This document shows positions 18,868 through 23,147 of a stretch of DNA of 23,147 nucleotides, piece by piece. Both the position numbers and the translations under genes were made by a program. This DNA comes from Blastomyces gilchristii SLH14081. Its lineage: Eukaryota; Ascomycota; Eurotiomycetes; Onygenales; Ajellomycetaceae. The stretch spans positions 2,536-25,682 of the forward strand of contig NW_003101615.1 in assembly GCF_000003855.2 (NCBI RefSeq), in the 5' to 3' direction. Position 1 is the first letter of the stretch; the number at the start of each line of letters is the position of its first letter. The notes beneath the pieces are model-generated. The model searched no databases and was not told the origin of the DNA. It worked only from the letters and a program-made list of their open reading frames with translations.

Positions 18868-19333
18868 ATTGAGAGTGTATAAGAAGATGAAGAAGATGTG
18901 TCATCTATGAAAGTACATTCTGATAATTATTAGAAGATAAACAAGTCTCAGTCATGTTTTATAACACATTACACTTACTACTAACAAACTGTTTGATATG
19001 AGCACTATGATGATGCTTGTTATGAGAATGAGAAGTTATTATCAGAAATGTGTATAATATAATAGATAAACAGATAGAAGGTATTGAATAGAAGAAGAGA
19101 CAGAAATCTTGAATAAGATGATAATGTTCAATGATAATGATAATGAAGAAGATAATTGAAGAATGAAAAAAGTTAGTGAATAAGTAATGCAATATAGTGA
19201 AAGTTTCTTTGTGAGAGTATATAAGAAGTGCTAGCTGAATCAGAGATAGACTGTACAATTACAAACACTAGCAGCACACTAATCTGCATGAGGCTAGAGC
19301 TTACATCATGATTATATGAGCATGACTGAATCT

Positions 19334-19345
19334 GATGAGAGAGAA
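19334..19345 (+). promoter_or_regulatory. Polypurine tract of the LTR retrotransposon
   Basis: GATGAGAGAGAA, all purine but one base, abuts the 3' LTR start (TGTGATTTG at 19346). This is the expected site and composition of the plus-strand primer. Confidence 0.75.
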
Positions 19346-19511
19346 TGTGATTTGAAAGAATGTACAATCACTGAATAATAACACAGCTGCTTCTGAACAC
19401 ACTTACAAATGTAAAGAGGCCCTAGCGGCCACTAATTAATTTAGATAATGTATATAAGAAGCCCGCGTACGCCTGTAATTGTACGCTGGCTTAAGCAATC
19501 TTTGAATCACA
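19346..19511 (+). repeat. 3' LTR (166 bp)
   Basis: This matches 10351-10515 from TGTGATT to GAATCACA, including the CTAGCGGCCACTAATTAATT core and the TATATAAGAAG box. Differences from the 5' LTR are largely transitions, so LTR divergence overestimates insertion age because of the mutation process. Confidence 0.9.
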
Positions 19512-20317
19512 AATATAGAGTTAATTCTTAAATTTAATAGAAATCTAATATTACTGTTCTTAATTTCTTGCAGAATCTATTAAATATTGAGATATTAAAA
19601 CTAGATTTAATAGATCTCACTGTGCAGAGATTAAAGACTCAGTCAGATCTTGAAATATACTGATTTTATAGTTATTAATATATTATTATTCACTGATTAT
19701 GTATTGAATACTGTTACTGAGATATCTTTTTGTATTTTTCTGCTAGAGATGAGTCAGATTGAGAGAGATGATACAAGAATGAGACTTGATATTAATATCT
19801 TGATACATCAAAGACAGACAGAGTTTTCACAGAGATTACACTTCAGATATATCTATTGATTATATACTTAATATTATTACTAAGATATCTTTTTATATTT
19901 TTCTGCTGAGAATGAGCCAGATTGAGAAGAACAGTATGAGAGTGAGACTTGATATTAATGTTTTGAAACATCAAAGATAGACAGAGTTTTCACAGAGATT
20001 GTTTCTCAGATATCTTCATAATTACAGATTAAGAATCTTTCAAAATCAAGAAGATTGATGCATATGACTAGGTCTCTTCATCTTACACTTTATATGACAA
20101 TTTGGCCTGGAGTTGTGATGTGATAGAAGTGAAAAGGGGATAATTTCACACAGAAGTATTGAACAATATCTGGTTCATGTTTGACTGAATAACTTCATCA
20201 TCACATGAGGTATGCAGTCAGTGATAGAGTCAAACTGCTTGTATAATTAAGAGCTTTTTAATGAATCTATCAGCGGGTTCTTATTCGAAAAATTAAGCGA
20301 GTTCATGATGAAGCGGT
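19512..20317 (-). mobile_element. LINE copy B, segment 2 (distal 5' UTR to 5' end)
   Basis: This continues copy B from the LTR-element insertion point to the family 5' end at 20317. It carries both units of the 163-bp duplication and the empty target of the chimeric retroposon (CAAACTGCTTGTATAATT near 20231). It is strongly mutated relative to copy C. Confidence 0.85.
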
Positions 20318-20545
20318 TAGTTGATGAAAATCTGCAACTATGTTTATACAGAAGAAAACAGAAGATTTATAGAATTAATATAAATTATAAACAAAGAATT
20401 AAATCTTTGCAGAGATAGATTATATTACATTTCTATAAAAAATGTTTTATTGTATTACAGTAGCAGCAATTGCAGCAATTAAAGCTGTAATTACCTGCTT
20501 AATAAGTGATGACTATCTATACAGGTCATTGCAGCTTTTCATATA
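20318..20545. other. AT-rich flank, nothing recognised
   Basis: No ORF, repeat end or RNA gene is evident. A short GCAGCAATT word is duplicated near 20463-20480. It may be the pre-insertion host or older repeat sequence to the right of LINE copy B. Confidence 0.4.
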
Positions 20546-20905
20546 GCCTCAGTGACTGAATGGTTAATGCGGCCATCTGGAATTGCCTTGACATGAAAAA
20601 TCAAGATGTGTGAGTTCGAAACCGCAGGGAATACATTAATCTGAAACCTAAGCATCTCAGGTTTCTAATAAATACAGAGGTGTACTTTAATAAAATCGCT
20701 TTCTGAGCTGGGAAGTTATTATCACATGTATTTAATTGTCACTTCTTTGTATTTTTCTATATTCTTGTTATCTTGACATGGTCTTTACACCTGTATTTTC
20801 CTCCTGTATAACCAACACTTGGCCTGTATTTAACATCACGCAAGGACTCATTATAAGCTCCGCTTGCATATGAGTGTAATAAAAGAATAAAAAATATCTT
20901 AATAC
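20546..20905 (+). mobile_element. tRNA-derived SINE, copy 2 (decayed)
   Basis: This aligns along its whole length with SINE 1, from the head (GTGACTGAATGGTTAATGCGG) to the 3' end (CACGCAAGGACTCATTATAAG...). The head is degraded: the B-box arm and the 9-bp hairpin of copy 1 are broken, mainly by transitions. The tail has decayed to an A/T-rich run near 20880-20905. I could not find a convincing target duplication. Confidence 0.88.
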
Positions 20906-21115
20906 ACACAAGTCTCTGTGTGCAAAGATGTTGTAAAGCTAAGCTCAAAACAGAAAACTCTGCAAGATTAATTTTACAGCTTATTATTAATAATAATAGA
21001 AGAAATATAACTGTAAAAACAAATAAAGATTTATTTTTCAGTGCAAAAGCCTCAGCTAACTAAGTAAGGAAAAAAATAAAAAACATCTCATTCTGCTCTG
21101 CTCTGTCTTATCAGC
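20906..21115. other. AT-rich spacer, nothing recognised
   Basis: There are no convincing ORFs or repeat boundaries. It contains a short TAA-rich stretch (near 20984-20999) and leads into the 3' end of the minus-strand ORF below. Confidence 0.4.
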
Positions 21116-21427
21116 TTATATATCATTCTCAGAAACAGTTTGAATAATCTGAAGAAGGCTTATAATAGTTTTGAATTTAATCTTCAGAGCTGTATTCTTC
21201 TTATACAGAGTCTCATTTTCAATATGAAGAGTTAAAATCTTAATATTATAACTGTCAATTAACTTAACACTTGCTATCTGTTTTTTCAAGACTCTAGTCT
21301 CTGTATTCTCAGTCACAGAGCATTTCTTGAATAAGCTCTTCTTCTTAACTTTCTTTCTCTTTTCATTCTTCTTCTTCTTTTCTTTCACTTTATCATTCTT
21401 CTTATCAACATTGACTATGTATAACAC
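21116..21427 (-). pseudogene. 3' fragment of a Lys-rich coiled-coil ORF, cut by LINE copy C
   Basis: A minus-strand frame runs from the LINE insertion point to a TAA at 21118-21116 with no internal stop over about 103 codons. It begins with a strongly basic Lys/Glu run, followed by a likely leucine/isoleucine heptad region (LKKQIASVKLIDSYNI, then LHIENETLYKKN). The apparent start is only a GTG at the junction, so the real N-terminus lies on the other side of LINE copy C or is lost. It resembles the basic coiled-coil tails of some fungal transposases or gag proteins, but I cannot assign a family. Confidence 0.4.
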
Positions 21428-23147
21428 ACCGCTCCACCACGAACTCGCTCAATTTTTCGAATAAGAACCCGCCAATAGATCCATCGAAAGGCCCTCGATC
21501 ATACGAGCATTTTGACCCCATCGCCGACCGGATACCCCGTGTGGTGGTGGAGATATCCAGCCAAATGTGAACTAGATGTTGTTCGAAACTCCCGTGTGGG
21601 ATTATCCCCTGTTCATCCCTACCACATCACAACCCCAGGCCAAAGTGTCATACAAATTGTAAGATGAAGAGACATAGTCATATACATCAATCTTCTTGAT
21701 TTTGAAAGATCTTCAATCTGTAATTGTGAAGATATCTGAGAAGCAATCTCTGCGAAAACCCTGTTCATCTCTGATGTTTCAAAACATCAATACCAAGTCT
21801 CACCCTTGTATCATCCTTCTCAATCTGGCCCATCCCTGGCAGAAAAATACAAAAAGATACCTCAGTAATAATATTAAGCATATAATCAATGAACACTTCT
21901 GAAGTGCAATCTTCATAATCTGTTGTCAGTGTATCTAGACTTCAACATCAAGTCTCACCCTTGTACTATTTCTCTCAATCTGACTCATTTCTGACAGAAT
22001 AATACAAAAAGATATCTCAGTAACAGCATTGAATACATAATCAGCAGACAATGAGTCAACAGCACATCAATAACTATAAAATCAGTATATCTCAAGATCT
22101 GACTGAGCCTTTGATCTCTGTACAGTGAGATATATTAAATCTAGTTTTAATATCTCAATATTCAATAGATTCTGTAAGAAATTGAGAACAGTAATACTAG
22201 ATTTCTATTAAATTTAAGAATTAACTTTATATTAATATAATCATTGACAAAGTCTTCTATTTTAAGATATAAATAACCAGTTTCTCTACATTCTGCTGAT
22301 AATATTTATATTATTATATAGAAACAGACTTATATTCTCTATAATATCAAGACTCTGAAGAGAGAAAGTCTTGATAGAGAGTATATAGTAGTATATATCT
22401 TAGCAGTTTCTATCTTATTCTTCTACAGCAGTTAATGCAAAAAAAAAAAAAAAAAAAGATCTTAGAAATAGTATTTTACTTCTCTTGAAAAAGTAAGATG
22501 TTTTTCTCTGAATTTTATATAATATTCTTACAAAGAATTAAAAACAGAGCTGTTTTCTGTCATAATTTCATATTCTTTTAAGTAAGAATTACTTTTTCAG
22601 TGACTGAAGAGCTTTTATTAATACTTAATTCTTTTTTACACTCTTTATTAACTGATTTGAGTTGCACACTTATTGTGTGAGAAGAATTGAATAATTTAGA
22701 ATAAAATTGAATAGTTTTAATTAATTTCTCTGTAAAAAATTGATTTATTTTTTATCAGTTTTTCTCTTAAAAACTGTTATATTATCTGATTCATTATCAA
22801 TTGATATCATACTCTTTCTCACTGTATCTCAAGAAAGAGATTGTAAAGATTTTATTGATTTATCTTAAAAATTAATTTTAGTTTATTAGATTCTCTTCAA
22901 AAATCTAATCTAGTTACTAAACTAGTGTGAAAAAAATCAGGTATTTTATATATAAAAGTCTTTTATTCTTCTTTTGAAACAGTCTGATCAACTTTTCAAT
23001 TGAAAACAGACTTAGAAATATCTCAATTGAAACAGTCTGATCAACTTTTCATTGAGTGAGAATAATAAGTTCAAAAATACACTCAGTTAATATGAAAAAA
23101 GATGCTCTCTCAAATACTATTTCTGAGATTGAAATTCTCAAGAGAAG
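21428..23147 (+). mobile_element. LINE copy C, 5' UTR and ORF1 start, running off the right edge
   Basis: The 5' end ACCGCTCCACCACGAAC at 21428 is the least mutated version in the window and gives the near-ancestral sequence for the first 400 bp or so. The 5' UTR contains the duplicated units (about 21745-22045), the conserved hairpin (about 22345-22376), a 20-base A run at 22439-22458 that is only about 5 A in copy A, and two iterons before ORF1. It is head-to-head with copy B across the 20318-21427 spacer. Confidence 0.87.
23065..23147 (+). pseudogene. LINE ORF1 N-terminus, copy C
   Basis: The start codon is ATA at 23065-23067 (ATG in copy B), followed by SSKIHSVN-type residues and the basic ISEIEILK stretch seen in copies A and B. 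The remainder is outside the window. Confidence 0.75.

Larger units (their letters stand above)
17833..19258 (-). pseudogene. Long antisense reading frame between pol and 3' LTR (interrupted by MITE 2)
   Basis: Reading the minus strand from 19258 and skipping the MITE plus one target duplication (18362-18875), one frame continues in phase to a stop at 17833. That is about 304 codons with only four internal stops (TAA, TAG, TGA, TGA), far fewer than the sense genes of this element carry. The first 99 codons are hydrophobic and low in charge. The last 135 or so (18240 to 17833) are fully open, Ser/Thr/Ala-rich in the middle (repeats of the TSATS type), and end with RTIYYMKTVYNITI. I recognise no domain. 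Antisense ORFs in this position are known in some plant Ty3/gypsy elements (Grande, Retand). An alternative is that purine-rich low-complexity sequence on the plus strand keeps the minus frame open by chance. Confidence 0.4.
10351..19511 (+). mobile_element. Ty3/gypsy LTR retrotransposon, structurally complete, RIP-inactivated
   Basis: The element begins TGTGATTC and ends GAATCACA, giving perfect 8-bp terminal inverted repeats with TG...CA ends. Its LTRs are 165 and 166 bp. It splits LINE copy B at a point where copy A is continuous (2331-2345). The duplicated host bases are AATA (4 bp, or 5 with one mismatch). Domain order is gag, protease, RT, RNase H, integrase, which is the Ty3/gypsy (Metaviridae) order. 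About 2.2 kb of element sequence, excluding the MITE, separates pol from the 3' LTR, which is unusually long. It carries two later insertions, a SINE in the leader and a MITE near the 3' end. Frames are intact apart from point stops. Confidence 0.93.

Noticed and set aside
19085..19228. Myb/SANT-like domain on the plus strand (W-x-EEET...L, later NW and a YKK end)
   Set aside because: The spacing between the later Trp and the recognition helix is two residues too long, several key positions do not match, the frame carries TAA stops upstream, and a more open antisense frame covers the same bases.
18959..19258. Separate small membrane protein on the minus strand
   Set aside because: The hydrophobicity comes from AT-rich composition, and the frame continues past its stop as part of the longer antisense frame, so it is not annotated as an independent gene.
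22439..22458. Poly(A) tail of a retroposon ending at the A20 run
   Set aside because: The LINE 5' UTR is continuous across it, and copy A has a shorter A run at the same place, so it is an expanded homopolymer.

Overview
The window looks like a transposon graveyard from a filamentous ascomycete (Pezizomycotina-type) genome: an AT-rich, gene-free block built from nested retrotransposons and small non-autonomous elements. Almost all coding sequence is destroyed by C-to-T/G-to-A transitions of the repeat-induced point mutation (RIP) kind. I found no intact host gene. The fungal assignment rests on the Tad1-like LINEs, the short-LTR Ty3/gypsy element and the transition-only decay; the species cannot be named.

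Layout. (1) 1-5016, minus: ORF1 and the long 5' UTR of LINE copy A, interrupted at 3052-4928 by a chimeric retroposon with a tRNA-like head and a LINE 3' tail, flanked by a 15-bp target duplication. (2) 5017-8730, plus: a LINE ORF2 (reverse transcriptase, RNase H, C-terminal zinc motif) with its 3' UTR and (AAT)n tail, interrupted in the RNase H domain by a 506-bp hAT-type MITE (7296-7801). Copy A and this segment may be one twin-primed (5'-inverted) insertion. (3) 8731-10350 and 19512-20317, minus: LINE copy B, split by a complete Ty3/gypsy retrotransposon (10351-19511) with 165/166-bp LTRs. (4) Inside that element: a tRNA-derived SINE (10688-11059, 13-bp target duplication), gag, a canonical -1 slippery heptamer, pol (protease, RT, RNase H, integrase), about 2.2 kb of extra sequence with long antisense reading frames, a second 506-bp MITE (18362-18867) and the 3' LTR. 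(5) 20318-21427: a decayed second SINE and a truncated lysine-rich ORF. (6) 21428-23147, plus: the 5' UTR and start of ORF1 of LINE copy C.

The gag, pol and LINE ORF2 frames stay open end to end if in-frame stops are read as former Trp or Gln codons. I found no frame-breaking indel apart from the later insertions. They can therefore be read as well-preserved but silenced elements. Where family members lie side by side (three LINE 5' regions, two SINEs, two MITEs, two LINE 3' ends) they serve as empty-site and ancestral-state controls for one another.

Main points of interest: the tRNA-head/LINE-tail chimera and the sharp change in mutation load at its internal junction; the -1 frameshift site with pol in the matching frame; the antisense frames between pol and the 3' LTR; the twin-priming geometry; the 3' tail shared by SINE and LINE; and a mutation signature (Trp codons becoming mainly TGA) that points to CpC/CpG rather than the classical CpA context.
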